DNA from: Thiocystis violacea
GTDB lineage: Bacteria > Pseudomonadota > Gammaproteobacteria > Chromatiales > Chromatiaceae
Reading direction: 5' to 3'
Length of the DNA: 47,029 nucleotides
NCBI RefSeq assembly: GCF_016583565.1
Contig: NZ_NRRF01000037.1
Location: 1-47,029 of the forward strand
Part shown: positions 1 through 7,687 of the stretch, one piece after another
Position numbering within the stretch: the stretch's first letter is position 1
Layout: each line of letters opens with the position of its first letter
Notes under the pieces: generated by a model
Database searches by the model: none
Told to the model about the DNA's origin: nothing
What the model saw: only the letters and a program-made list of their open reading frames with translations
Program-made: the position numbers and the translations under genes

Positions 1-528
1 TTGACATCCGCCAGCATGGCGATGCGCACCTCCCCGCCGCGTTCGATCAAGCCGAAGATCGGTGGCTTGTACTTTGCCAAGGTGCCTCGTCCGGGAGCCC
101 CCTTGTGCCGCCGACGGCGTGGTGAGCGTCCCACGATACGATCCGCACGCCCCTTGTGTCTGGCCAGGATGTACCCTCCGACGGCGCTTGACGATCCCCT
201 TACGCAGTTGCTCCGCCATCCACTGACCATCGCTTTCATTCCGGCCAAGCTCCTCGGCGATCTGAAGGTTCGACTGGTTCAGCCCCTTCAAGTGCAGAGT
301 GGAAAACTACATCGACAGCGGCTGATGGCGTGCCATGAAAATCGTCGCCGTCAGGTCATCGAAGCGTTTCGCGCGGTTTCGGCAGGTGTAGCGGCGACAG
401 GCCATGTGTCGGTGGTTGCGGCCACGCTTGACGACTTCGTGCGTCGCTGGTTGATCTTGAGGCCGGTCGAACGAGCCGCTACGCGGATGCGGATTCACTG
501 ATGTGTGCGCTCGGTGCTGATGAAGCAT
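1..528 (-). pseudogene. Degenerate IS1595-family (ISXO2-like) transposase, partial
   Basis: Read from 528 leftwards, the minus strand gives a decayed zinc-ribbon segment (CRRYTCRNRAKRF, with one expected Cys replaced), then FDDLTATIF, HLKGLNQSNLQIAEELG, MAEQLRKGIV and finally HKGAPGRGTL and KPPIFGLIERGGEV. In that order these are the conserved blocks of ISXO2-like/IS1595 transposases. Three lesions are visible. A TAG stop at 307-309 stands where a Trp codon is expected. A frame change near position 180 coincides with loss of about a dozen residues, including the usual CDE(V/T)Y block that carries the first catalytic Asp. The zinc ribbon is damaged. The 3' half of the gene runs off the window. 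It is non-functional; the family assignment is from memory of the motifs, not from a search. Confidence 0.75.
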
Positions 529-804
529 GAGCTGCGTGCTCGTTACGACTCAGCACTTTGAGCGACGCGCTCGCAAGTTTCTCTGTAAGCCCCCGACCTT
601 CGTCCCGCTCTTCGGGACATTCTGACAGATCTCGGTCAAGACCCTTTCCTGCCCGGGCTGAAGCTGCATCCCCTCGCTGGCAAGCTGGAAGGAATGCAGG
701 CGGTCAGCCTGACCTACAGCTATCGATTGACGCTTCTGCTCAAGATCACGGAACAGGAGACCGGGCTTCTCGATATCGGGATCCACGATGAAGTCTACGA
801 ATGA
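527..804 (+). pseudogene. Frameshifted RelE/YafQ-like toxin remnant
   Basis: An ATG at 527 opens a frame with TTQHFERRARKFL, the usual start of RelE-superfamily mRNA interferases, but it stops at a TGA near 590. The rest of the family fold continues in another frame from about 590 to the TGA at 802-804: DPFLPGLKLHPL, GKLEGMQAVSLTYSYRLTL, then GLLDIGIHDEVYE. Together the two pieces make a normal-length toxin of about 90 residues, so one indel in roughly 585-600 explains the break. No antitoxin gene precedes it; the transposase remnant lies directly upstream. The stop overlaps the ATG (801) of the next remnant, so the two genes were once coupled. Presumed inactive. Confidence 0.72.
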
Positions 805-955
805 GAGTTACTGCCAAGGACATCGAAAGATGGGCTGAGCGTCGCGAAGCGCAAGCCGAGCAGCCACGTCTGGTGCGACGCTTGGCTATGCAGGGTCGAT
901 CACGGAAATGGCCTTTCCAGCGGGTGACTCGGTGAGTCGTCCCGGTTGGGATGGG
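801..955 (+). pseudogene. N-terminal remnant of a large uncharacterised protein
   Basis: The ATG at 801 starts MRVTAKDIERWAERREAQ, then PRLVRRLA; this frame ends at 933-935. A second frame, reached by a shift near 886-900, continues with GSITEMAFPAGDSVSRPGWDG up to about 955. The joined string (residues of the type LVRRL..A.GSIT..AFPAGDSV.RPGWDG) is one I associate with the amino end of very large proteins, over 1000 residues, of unknown function found in island or defence-like contexts. Here only about 50 codons survive; after that the sequence runs into the 3' end of the acyltransferase on the other strand. I cannot name the family with certainty. The gene is certainly dead in this copy. 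Confidence 0.55.
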
Positions 956-962
956 GTCCACT

Positions 963-1856
963 TCAGGGCTCCGGATGATGCACTGCGGAGATTCGGCTCT
1001 GCGTGGATGCTTGCGATGAGGCATGCGTCGGTATGGCCTCCTTGAAGTAGCCTTCGAGCGCGAGGCTGAGGGTATGGTTGTCTTCGGGAGGATCGAATCT
1101 CTCCCCGAGCCGGACGCGGTAGTTCAACGGTATTGGGGGACAGCGGTAGAGAGGCCAGCCTTTGGCGAGGAAGGCGGAATCCGTCTCGATGATGATCGTC
1201 TGCACCTGGACCTTGGCACGACGGGAGATGGTGCCTGTCGTTGTGGGGATCGGGTTGATCGGCGAGTGGGTGGTGCGTGTTCCCTCGGGGAAGAGCAGCA
1301 GCTGGCCGCCCTCCCGCAGGTCGCCGCAGGCGGCCTTGATCATGGCGCGCGGGTTGTTGTTGGGGATGTAGCCGGCGAGCCGCGCACCGGCTCCCAGGAA
1401 TGGGTTGCGCATCAGCTCGGCCTTCATGATGCAGGCGATGTTCGGCAGCCGCGAGATGATCATGACGGAGTCGAGCAGGCTCGGGTGATTGGGGGCGAGG
1501 ATCATGGGCCCGGCATGGCGCAGCTGGTCCAGCTCGGAGAGATCGAAACGGCAGGCGCCGAGGCTGCTCAGCATCCAAAGTTGCAGGCGGAAGCAGGCGG
1601 TAATGGCGCGGCGTCCGATCCGACGCGCCGGTTTCTCCGGCAGCACGGCCTGAAGCAGCAGGGCGAAGGGCAACCAGCCGAGGCAGATCAAGGCGAACGC
1701 GAGCAGTCCGGCGTAGAGGCAGACGTAGGCGTAGGCTCTTGGCAGCGGTCGGCTTCGGGTATCCGGTGCGGCCGCGCCGGGAGTCTGTTCGACGCGGGAG
1801 GGGCGAAGCGAGGACCTGGGCGCGCGGGGTATTTTCGTTCTGGTCTTGAGTCGCAT
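963..1856 (-). CDS. PlsC-like 1-acylglycerol-3-phosphate acyltransferase (LPLAT family)
   Basis: This 297-residue protein has one hydrophobic N-terminal segment (around residues 44-72), then the acyltransferase block I APNHPSLLDSV (the H-x4-D catalytic pair) and block III LLLFPEGTR, which binds the phosphate of the acceptor. It should transfer an acyl chain from acyl-ACP or acyl-CoA to a lysophospholipid-type acceptor at the inner membrane. Acyltransferases of this type commonly open aryl-polyene clusters, which fits the ACP, AMP-ligase and dehydratase genes further right. The gene follows the MipA gene on the same strand after 92 bp. The far C-terminal tail is weakly conserved in appearance. 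The start at 1856 is the only ATG before the membrane segment; the ribosome site is weak. Substrate is unknown. Confidence 0.85.
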   Translation of the reverse strand: MRLKTRTKIPRAPRSSLRPSRVEQTPGAAAPDTRSRPLPRAYAYVCLYAGLLAFALICLGWLPFALLLQAVLPEKPARRIGRRAITACFRLQLWMLSSLGACRFDLSELDQLRHAGPMILAPNHPSLLDSVMIISRLPNIACIMKAELMRNPFLGAGARLAGYIPNNNPRAMIKAACGDLREGGQLLLFPEGTRTTHSPINPIPTTTGTISRRAKVQVQTIIIETDSAFLAKGWPLYRCPPIPLNYRVRLGERFDPPEDNHTLSLALEGYFKEAIPTHASSQASTQSRISAVHHPEP

Positions 1857-1948
1857 CCTGGTTCTATATCACGAAAGACCGGCGCGAAAGTGACCGTCCC
1901 CCTGCTTCCGCGGCCGATCTATTCTGACTCGGGCAGGTGCTCTGGCCT

Positions 1949-2797
1949 CTAGTCGAGCACTTGCACGGTCTTGGTGGACTGGCCAAGGATCCAGGCGATT
2001 CCGATTCCGGCCGCCCAGGCGTGGTCCTGCCTGACCAGCGGGCTGTCTGCGAAGACGGCGTCTCCCAGCCAGTCGTAGCGTGCGAAGCAGCCGACCCAGA
2101 AGCGGTCGAAACGCTTCGAGAGCGCGGCGATGGCCTTGGCGCCACCGTAGCCGCCGTCGGATTGATAGGCCGGCCGATCGGCGGTCGCGAAGGCCGGGTC
2201 GACGTCATAGAAGTAGGCGTGCTGGCGCTGGTTGCCGTAGACCGCGCCGACCAGCAGGCCAAGATTCCAGCCGGAGGCACCCAGAGGATCCTCGATGTCG
2301 AGGTTGAGGTTGGGTGTGAAGACCAGGCCGGCATCGCGGAAGCCGCCGTCGATGGTGATGGCCTTGCGGACCGGCAGGCGCAGGTCGAGCAGCCGACGGC
2401 GATCGGCGGAGCGCCAGAGGTGCAGTTCCAATGCGGGGCCGATCTCGACGGTCGGATCCAGGTTCGGCATGCCGCTACGGGCGTCGTTGCCGTCGCTGTC
2501 GACGGGCAGGGAGGCGGAGACGCTGAGATTGAGTTCGGCGATTCTGTTGTCGAACAGGATGCCTCGCACACCGTCGCGGTCCGCCTGGAAGATCTTGCCG
2601 CGATAGATGAAGTAGGGCATCGGCAGCAGATAGCTGCTCTGTTGATCCGAGCCGCGATAGTCGGGGAAGGCGAGGGCGGTGGCCCCCAATCCGGCCTCCC
2701 ATAGCGGCTGCTCGGTCTGCGCGGCCAGCGGGCTGGAAAGAGCCGCGAGCAGAAGCGCAAGGGTGACTGCGCCGGATGTCGATCTGGATGGGATCAT
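1949..2797 (-). CDS. MipA/OmpV family outer-membrane protein
   Basis: The 282-residue product begins with a clear Sec signal peptide ending around LSSPLAAQ. The mature part starts with the family pattern WEAGLGATALAFPDYRGSD and continues with alternating hydrophobic/polar stretches such as LLPMPYFIYRGKIF, ending in an aromatic-rich strand region typical of beta barrels. MipA/OmpV proteins sit in the outer membrane; some bind murein-processing enzymes (MltA-interacting protein) and others are porin-like. Nothing in the sequence decides between these roles. It lies between the acyltransferase and FAD oxidoreductase genes, all on the minus strand, so it may be transcribed with them. About 265 bp separate it from the upstream oxidoreductase gene; that gap shows no gene. 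Confidence 0.88.
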   Translation of the reverse strand: MIPSRSTSGAVTLALLLAALSSPLAAQTEQPLWEAGLGATALAFPDYRGSDQQSSYLLPMPYFIYRGKIFQADRDGVRGILFDNRIAELNLSVSASLPVDSDGNDARSGMPNLDPTVEIGPALELHLWRSADRRRLLDLRLPVRKAITIDGGFRDAGLVFTPNLNLDIEDPLGASGWNLGLLVGAVYGNQRQHAYFYDVDPAFATADRPAYQSDGGYGGAKAIAALSKRFDRFWVGCFARYDWLGDAVFADSPLVRQDHAWAAGIGIAWILGQSTKTVQVLD

Positions 2798-3062
2798 GGG
2801 GCGGGTGCCGCCAAGGTTGTCGTGCTCATGCCCTCGATGTCGACGGGCAGCTCACGGCGACAGATGTCCGCGTGCGTGAGGCGCCAACGCCGGTGTCGGC
2901 GAGGACCTCGGCTTGGTTCCTCGGATCGACGCCATCGTCCATCGCATCGGGGCGGAATCGCGCGGATCCGACCGTCCGATTCGCCCCCGAGATCGCCGCC
3001 GCCAGATTCGCGATCGTCTCCCGCTTTCGAGCCGATGCTTCGTCGGGGTGCGGGACGCATAC

Positions 3063-4406
3063 TCAGGCTTCGGCGGTCGCGCCGCTCTCCTCGACGGGCT
3101 GGATCTGGTCCCGGCGCTTGCGGGCAGCCGCGAGGGTGCCGCGCCAATTGCGCAGGGCCGAGATGTAGTAGATGAGCTTGAACAGATAGAGCGACGGCCA
3201 GATCGGCGTCTTGCCGTAGATGTCGCCGGAGAGCAGGGAGAGCAGCGCCTCCTTGACTCGCAGTACATTGCGCGGCGCCATGAAGAGGTCGCGCATGGTC
3301 GGGCTGGTCATGCGATAGATGAACCAGGAGAACTCGCGGGGTCCGTGCCGCATCCGACGGTCGAAACGCTTGAGGGCCTTGCGGCTTTGCGTCGGCACGC
3401 GCAGACAGGCGTCGACCGCCTCGGCGCCGAAGAAGGCCCCCTGCATGGCCAGCATGACGCCCGAGGAGAAGACCGGGTCGATGAAGGCATAGGCGTCGCC
3501 GAGCAGGATGTACCTGTCCCCGTAGGTATGGTCCGTCGCGTAGGAGAAATTGCCGGTGGCCTCGACGAGGTCGGTCGGCTCAGCGTCCTTCAGGCGCTCG
3601 GCCAGCGCGGGACAGAGGGCGATGGTGTCGAGCAGGAACGTGGAGAGCGTCCGGCCCTGGCGCTGTTTGGTGTAATAGGGCCAGGTCACCGCGCCGACGC
3701 TGGTCGCGCCGTCCGCGAGCGGGATGAACCAGAACCAGCCGTGCTCGAACCAGTAGATGCTGATATTGCCCTCGGCCTCGCCTGGATTCCGCTTCGCGCC
3801 CCTGAAATGGCCGTAGAGGGCCGAGCTGTTGTGATGCGGGTTGCGGGATTTCGCGTGCAGCCGGTTGGCCATGAAGGTGTCGCGCCCGGAGGCGTCGACC
3901 AGAAAGCTGGCCCGCCAATGCGATGCCGTGCCGTCTTCATGGGATGCCTCGATGTCCACGGCGTCCGCCGTGAAACTCACCGCGCGAACGCGGCAGCCCT
4001 CGACGAGCCTGGCTCCGCTGTCGACGGCATTCCTGGCCAGGATCTGATCGAACTCGGAGCGCCGGACCTGATAGGCGTGCGAGAGGCGCTTGTCCCAGCC
4101 ATCGGCGAAGGAAAAACGCTGTGGGTGCTCGTGGTTCGGTGAGATGAACTCGGCCGCGTTCTTGCGGATGCCGATCTGGCGGATGGCATCGCCGACACCG
4201 AGCCGGTCGAACAGCGGCAGATTGGCGGGCAGCAGGGACTCGCCGATATGGAACCGAGGGTGGCGGCTCTTCTCGATGATGGCGACCGAATGACCCTGGC
4301 GCGCGAGCAGGGTCCCGACCGTCGACCCGGCCGGGCCGGCACCGATGACGAGCACGTCGCAGCACTGCCTGGTTTCGCCGGGTGCGGGGGTGTCTTGCAG
4401 TTGCAT
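3063..4406 (-). CDS. NAD(P)/FAD-dependent oxidoreductase (tryptophan-halogenase/geranylgeranyl-reductase type)
   Basis: The 447-residue flavoprotein shows the dinucleotide-binding motif VIGAGPAGSTVGTLLA near residue 20, IGESLLP shortly after, and the second FAD contact YILLGDAYAFIDPVFSSGV in the middle. This is the layout of group-A flavin monooxygenases, tryptophan-7-halogenase-like enzymes and geranylgeranyl reductases. The halogenase signature WxWxIP is not intact: here it reads WFWFIPLADG, which keeps the general position but does not prove halogenation. Enzymes of this kind occur in aryl-polyene clusters, where their role is not settled. I chose the ATG at 4406 over the upstream one at 4490 because the latter adds 28 residues that look unlike the family. 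Oxidative modification of a lipid or pigment chain is an inference from the neighbours. Confidence 0.85.
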   Translation of the reverse strand: MQLQDTPAPGETRQCCDVLVIGAGPAGSTVGTLLARQGHSVAIIEKSRHPRFHIGESLLPANLPLFDRLGVGDAIRQIGIRKNAAEFISPNHEHPQRFSFADGWDKRLSHAYQVRRSEFDQILARNAVDSGARLVEGCRVRAVSFTADAVDIEASHEDGTASHWRASFLVDASGRDTFMANRLHAKSRNPHHNSSALYGHFRGAKRNPGEAEGNISIYWFEHGWFWFIPLADGATSVGAVTWPYYTKQRQGRTLSTFLLDTIALCPALAERLKDAEPTDLVEATGNFSYATDHTYGDRYILLGDAYAFIDPVFSSGVMLAMQGAFFGAEAVDACLRVPTQSRKALKRFDRRMRHGPREFSWFIYRMTSPTMRDLFMAPRNVLRVKEALLSLLSGDIYGKTPIWPSLYLFKLIYYISALRNWRGTLAAARKRRDQIQPVEESGATAEA

Positions 4407-4778
4407 CTGGAGGGCGTCCTTCGATCGCGGGCCTTTCTGTGCCGCACTATACCCCAAGCCCTTTGTCGCGACAGTCACGGCGGTGAGCACGCGCGTCGAG
4501 CGAGTGATCAGGCGCCGTTACTGAGACTGGATCTCGCCGACCATGAGATTAGGTGCCATCGCAACGGAACGGCCACGTCGGCCATGACAATGAATACAGT
4601 CACCAGCGAACTGGCCGACTCGCTCGCCGAACTCGACAGCATGTGCAACCGAAGTGGACGCTGGGTTTTCGTCGGAGAAGTCTCTTTTCGACGGATCCAA
4701 TAGCGCTGGAGGCGAGGACGACTCATGCGCCTCCAAAACCTCGCCGGACGAGCACCTGTCGTCAACGGCTCACCCCGT
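4407..4778. other. Non-coding stretch between oxidoreductase and toxin genes
   Basis: The 372 bp hold no reading frame that I recognise on either strand. Short open frames exist (for example 4518-4736 minus) but have no family motif and poor codon structure. The upstream region of the FAD oxidoreductase gene lies at its left end; no clear promoter stands out. Confidence 0.4.
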
Positions 4779-5060
4779 TCACAACCCCAGCTCAGCATGG
4801 GAGCCGAGCCGGATCAGCTGCAGAGTCTCCGGGTCCGGCTTTCGGTAGATCAGGATCAAGTCAGGCTTGATATGGCAGTCGCGGTGATCGGTCCAGTCAC
4901 CCGTCAGTGCATGGTCTCGATACCGTTCCGGCAAGACTGTGTTGTGGGCCAGTGCCGTTAGAACCTGTCGCAAATCGGCTTGCAACGTCGTGCGATATGC
5001 CCCTTTCCCCTCGCGTTTGTAGTCGCGCTTGAAACGCGTCGTTAGCTCAATCCTCCGCAT
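4779..5060 (-). CDS. yafQ: YafQ-family type II toxin (mRNA interferase)
   Basis: The 93-residue protein starts MRRIELTTRFKRDYKRE and ends with RDCHIKPDLILIYR followed by LQLIRLGSHAELG, the C-terminal signature of YafQ toxins. Known family members are ribosome-dependent endonucleases; the His in the final GSHAELG and the acidic/His residues of the DCHIKPD block correspond to the active region, so this copy looks intact. It overlaps the 3' end of the dinJ-like gene by 14 bp, the usual antitoxin-first order with translational coupling. Expression is expected to be controlled through the palindrome upstream of the antitoxin gene. Length matches the family. Confidence 0.93.
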   Translation of the reverse strand: MRRIELTTRFKRDYKREGKGAYRTTLQADLRQVLTALAHNTVLPERYRDHALTGDWTDHRDCHIKPDLILIYRKPDPETLQLIRLGSHAELGL

Positions 5061-5310
5061 CCAGATCCGCCATCAGGTCGTCTAAGGACTCGAAGGATTG
5101 CAGTTGACCGCGACGTGCTTCCTTCATAGCCTCGACCGTCTCTGGATTGGGGATCAGCGGATCAAAGGGCAGCGCGTGCTCACGTGCGACCCGTGTCAGC
5201 ATCAGGCGGACAGCGTCGGAGACCGTCAGCCCCATGGTCGCCAAGACGGCGGCCGCCTCCTCTTTTACGTCACCATCAATGCGAGCCTGTACAAGGGCAT
5301 TAGCGGCCAC
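5047..5310 (-). CDS. dinJ: RelB/DinJ-family antitoxin
   Basis: The 87-residue protein has a ribbon-helix-helix amino half: ARIDGDVKEEAAAVLATMGLTVSDAVRLMLTRVA is the standard DinJ pattern. An acidic C-terminal tail (DDLMADLDAED) should wrap the toxin. It neutralises YafQ and, as in the family, should repress its own operon as antitoxin and complex. The start is a GTG at 5310, preceded at a good distance by GAGG; no in-frame ATG lies closer. The operator candidate at 5322-5352 sits just upstream. Base composition of the pair and the flanks is somewhat lower in GC than the neighbouring lipid genes, which fits acquisition as a cassette, though this is only an impression. Confidence 0.93.
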   Translation of the reverse strand: MAANALVQARIDGDVKEEAAAVLATMGLTVSDAVRLMLTRVAREHALPFDPLIPNPETVEAMKEARRGQLQSFESLDDLMADLDAED

Positions 5311-5321
5311 CGGATATACCT

Positions 5322-5352
5322 CTCAATTGCATGACGTTGTCATGCAATTGAG
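5322..5352. promoter_or_regulatory. Perfect palindromic operator of the dinJ-yafQ operon
   Basis: CTCAATTGCATGAC (5322-5335) and its exact inverted copy GTCATGCAATTGAG (5339-5352) flank a 3-bp centre. The palindrome starts 11 bp upstream of the GTG of the antitoxin gene. DinJ and related ribbon-helix-helix antitoxins bind such sites as dimers and repress the operon. The perfect symmetry and the position make an operator role very likely; binding itself is not shown. Confidence 0.85.
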
Positions 5353-5697
5353 TATGCGGTTTGCTGGCTTGCATCGCAATCGTGCAACCATTGAAGACCC
5401 GCAGTCTGCCTCGAGCAGTTCTAAATCTGGCGTCGCTTATCTTTGGCCCACACGCCTCCGCATCGAGCAAAGTGCCGACTGAGGAGGACGCCTGCGGCGC
5501 AACAACAGTCATTTCCGAGTGATGATTCTGGACAACTGCGTGCCAGGTCCGACGTTGACCAATCTCATCGGCAGCCATTGGCTGGTCCGCTTGCTAGGAC
5601 CGTCCAGTCTCTTGCTTGTCACGACCTTGACGCGAACCCACAGGGCGGGATCTCGATACAATGCGCGTTCTTTCGATGATCTTGGGCCCACCCGCCA
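5353..5697. other. Non-coding stretch upstream of the methyltransferase gene
   Basis: The 345 bp between the dinJ operator and the divergently transcribed methyltransferase gene contain no recognisable gene. The promoters of both units should lie here. A TACAAT hexamer near 5658 could be a -10 element for the methyltransferase gene, but no matching -35 is at the right distance. Confidence 0.35.
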
Positions 5698-6489
5698 ATG
5701 ACGACTCAGCCTTCAGGCGCCAAGCGCACGGTCTTGGTCCCGCATCCCCCGCTGACGGCCTACTACGCGAGCGAGTCCGAGCGCTCGGCCTTTGTCCGTG
5801 GCCTCTTCGACCAGGCGGCACCGGATTACGACCGCATCGAGGGACTGCTCGCCCTGGGGAGCGGCGGCTGGTATCGCCGCCAGGCGCTCTTGCGGGCCGG
5901 ACTGCGGCCAGGCATGCGGTTTCTGGATGTCGGCGTGGGTACGGGGATTCTGCTGCGCCAGGCGGTCCGCATTCTCGGCGATGAGGCGCTCGCGACCGGC
6001 ATCGATCCCAGCCCCGGGATGATGAGGCTTGCGTCCTCATTGCCGACGGTGACGCTGGTGGAAGGCTGCGCGGAGCGGATTCCCTTTCCGGACGAGAGCT
6101 TCGACTTCCTGGCCATGGGCTATGCGCTGCGCCATATCGGCGATCTGTCCGCGGCCTTTCACGAATTCCATCGCGTTCTGCGCCCAGGCGGCCGTTTGTG
6201 CATTCTGGAGATCACACGCCCCGACAGTGCTTGGGGGCGGTCGCTGATGAAGCTCTACATCCGCGGCATGTTGCCCATGCTCGCGCGCCTCACGGGCGCG
6301 CGGCGCGAGAGCCTTCTGCTCTGGCGCTACTACTGGGACACCATTGAGACCTGTGTGCCGCCGGAGCCTCTGCTGGATGCGCTCGCTGCCACGGGCTTCG
6401 AGGGAGTGCGCCGCCACGTCGATAACCGGATGCTGAGTTTCCTGTCCGAATATCAGGGCCGTAAGGCTGGCTCCTGCCAGAAGGGGTAG
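5698..6489 (+). CDS. UbiE/COQ5-like class I SAM-dependent methyltransferase
   Basis: The 263-residue protein carries the SAM-binding motif I LDVGVGTGIL (about residues 79-88) and the UbiE-like order of later motifs: GIDPSPGMM, PFPDESFDF, MGYALRHIGD, RVLRPGGRLCILE. It lacks the extra signatures that define true ubiquinone/menaquinone UbiE, so a role in methylating a lipid, polyene or aromatic headgroup is more likely than quinone synthesis. Methyltransferases of this kind are part of aryl-polyene clusters, where they modify the aryl head. The gene points towards the coupled ACP-ligase-dehydratase-acyltransferase run on the other strand, and its last 37 bp overlap the 3' end of the LpxL-like gene. 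Start ATG 5698 gives the expected length. Confidence 0.82.
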   Translation: MTTQPSGAKRTVLVPHPPLTAYYASESERSAFVRGLFDQAAPDYDRIEGLLALGSGGWYRRQALLRAGLRPGMRFLDVGVGTGILLRQAVRILGDEALATGIDPSPGMMRLASSLPTVTLVEGCAERIPFPDESFDFLAMGYALRHIGDLSAAFHEFHRVLRPGGRLCILEITRPDSAWGRSLMKLYIRGMLPMLARLTGARRESLLLWRYYWDTIETCVPPEPLLDALAATGFEGVRRHVDNRMLSFLSEYQGRKAGSCQKG

Positions 6490-7385
6490 AAGTTGAACCA
6501 GTTGTCGGGGGCGTCGCGGCAGCACTGCTCCAGGGCCTGGACGTACCGCTCCATGGCGGCGGAGATGGCGGCCTCGCGCTCGGCGCGGGGCACGCTGCCG
6601 AAGTCGGCGATGGGCAGGAAGCGAATGCGGTAGCGATTGCCGCCACGGTAGAGCCCGGCCATGAAGATGATCCGGGTCTTGAGCGCCGCGGCCATGCGGA
6701 ATGCGCTGACTGGAAAGGAGGCCGGAGATCCCAGGAACGGCAGGCTGCGGCAGGTCTCGGCGCGCAGGCTGCGGTCCGCGAGCACGCCGACCAAGGCGCC
6801 CGCTTCGATGCGATCGCGGATGGCGAGGATGGCGTCTGGCCCCCCCAGCGCGATTAGATCGGGTCGCGCCGCCGGATTGATCGCCGCCAGCATGTCATTG
6901 AGGCGGCGGGTGTTGTCCTCGTACATGGCGAGCGCGATACGCAGATCCGGCTGGCTGCGGCCCAATGCCCGAGTGACCTCGAAGCTGCCAAGATGCGCGC
7001 CGAAGAGCAGCGCCCCTGTCCCCGAGGCGACCTGCGCGGCGATCAGCGGCTCGCCCTCGATCTCGATCTCGAAGTCGTCCAGGCGCGCGTTGAGCAGGTA
7101 GATGCGGTCATGGATGGTGGACGCGAAGGTGAAGATGTGGCGGTAGCGCTCCGCCAGGGTTGCCGCGCGGCCCTTGACCCGGCGCAGATAGTCCCCCGAG
7201 GCGCGGCCCGCGCTGGGCGAGAAGAGCAGGAAGTAGAGCGCGATGCCGCGCAGCAGGACGCGGCCGGCCCGGCGTCCCATCCGCAGCGAGATCCAGGTCA
7301 TGAGACGCAGCATGAGCCGGTTGCTGCGCTCCGGATAGCCTGTCCAGAGGGTGGGGGTCGCGGATCGGGCCTCGGGTGCGCTCAT
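6453..7385 (-). CDS. LpxL/HtrB-like lysophospholipid acyltransferase family protein
   Basis: The 310-residue protein has the LpxL-type arrangement: a hydrophobic N-terminal part (LRGIALYFLLFSPSAG), then the catalytic H-x4-E in FGAHLGSFEV, a downstream DRS..ETC segment, and a C-terminal NWFNFYPFW block. These enzymes move acyl chains from ACP to lipid acceptors at the inner membrane. In aryl-polyene clusters a protein of this kind is placed beside the ACP and dehydratase and probably attaches the finished chain to a lipid anchor; that role here is inferred. The ATG at 7385 overlaps the stop of the dehydratase gene (ATGA), so I prefer it to the longer upstream start. The 3' end overlaps the convergent methyltransferase gene. 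Confidence 0.83.
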   Translation of the reverse strand: MSAPEARSATPTLWTGYPERSNRLMLRLMTWISLRMGRRAGRVLLRGIALYFLLFSPSAGRASGDYLRRVKGRAATLAERYRHIFTFASTIHDRIYLLNARLDDFEIEIEGEPLIAAQVASGTGALLFGAHLGSFEVTRALGRSQPDLRIALAMYEDNTRRLNDMLAAINPAARPDLIALGGPDAILAIRDRIEAGALVGVLADRSLRAETCRSLPFLGSPASFPVSAFRMAAALKTRIIFMAGLYRGGNRYRIRFLPIADFGSVPRAEREAAISAAMERYVQALEQCCRDAPDNWFNFYPFWQEPALRP

Positions 7386-7687
7386 GTGCCGCGCAGTCGC
7401 AGGGATCCCTCCGCCAAGGCCTCCGCCGCGCGCTCGATGCGGAAGTCGATGTTGCCCTTGGCGGCGCGCTCCCAATGCAGCTGCAGGCTATCCCCGGGAA
7501 AGGCGGGCCGCAGGAATTTGACCCGGTTGATCTGCCATGCCAATGCGGGATCCAGATCGAGCGACGCGGCGATGCGGTTCGCGGCCTCCGCGAGCAGGAC
7601 AACGCCGGGGAGAATGGGTCGCCCCGGAAAGTGTCCGGAGCAGGCTGGGTGATCCGGTGCAATGAGGAAGGATTCGCTGCGTGTCAT
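7382..7687 (-). CDS. FabZ/ApeI-like 3-hydroxyacyl-ACP dehydratase (hotdog fold)
   Basis: The 101-residue protein contains HPACSGHFPGRPILPGVVLLAEA, the FabZ-type active-site segment with the catalytic His in GHFPG and the P-x-L/V-PGV loop. It should dehydrate a 3-hydroxyacyl-ACP intermediate during chain elongation. At about 100 residues it is shorter than FabZ (about 150) and matches the small dehydratases of aryl-polyene clusters (ApeI type). Both ends overlap neighbours by four bases: its start overlaps the stop of the AMP-ligase gene and its stop overlaps the start of the acyltransferase gene, a clear sign of one transcript with coupled translation. A dehydratase without a ketosynthase or ketoreductase nearby is unusual. 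Confidence 0.85.
   Translation of the reverse strand: MTRSESFLIAPDHPACSGHFPGRPILPGVVLLAEAANRIAASLDLDPALAWQINRVKFLRPAFPGDSLQLHWERAAKGNIDFRIERAAEALAEGSLRLRGT

Noticed and set aside
1023..1952. Long plus-strand frame opposite the acyltransferase
   Set aside because: The minus-strand frame carries clear acyltransferase motifs; the plus frame is a GC-rich antisense shadow. The same holds for the frames opposite glgP, lpdA, clpA and ftsH.
4508..4798. Possible small genes upstream of yafQ on either strand
   Set aside because: No homology-like motif and no start signal; too short to support.
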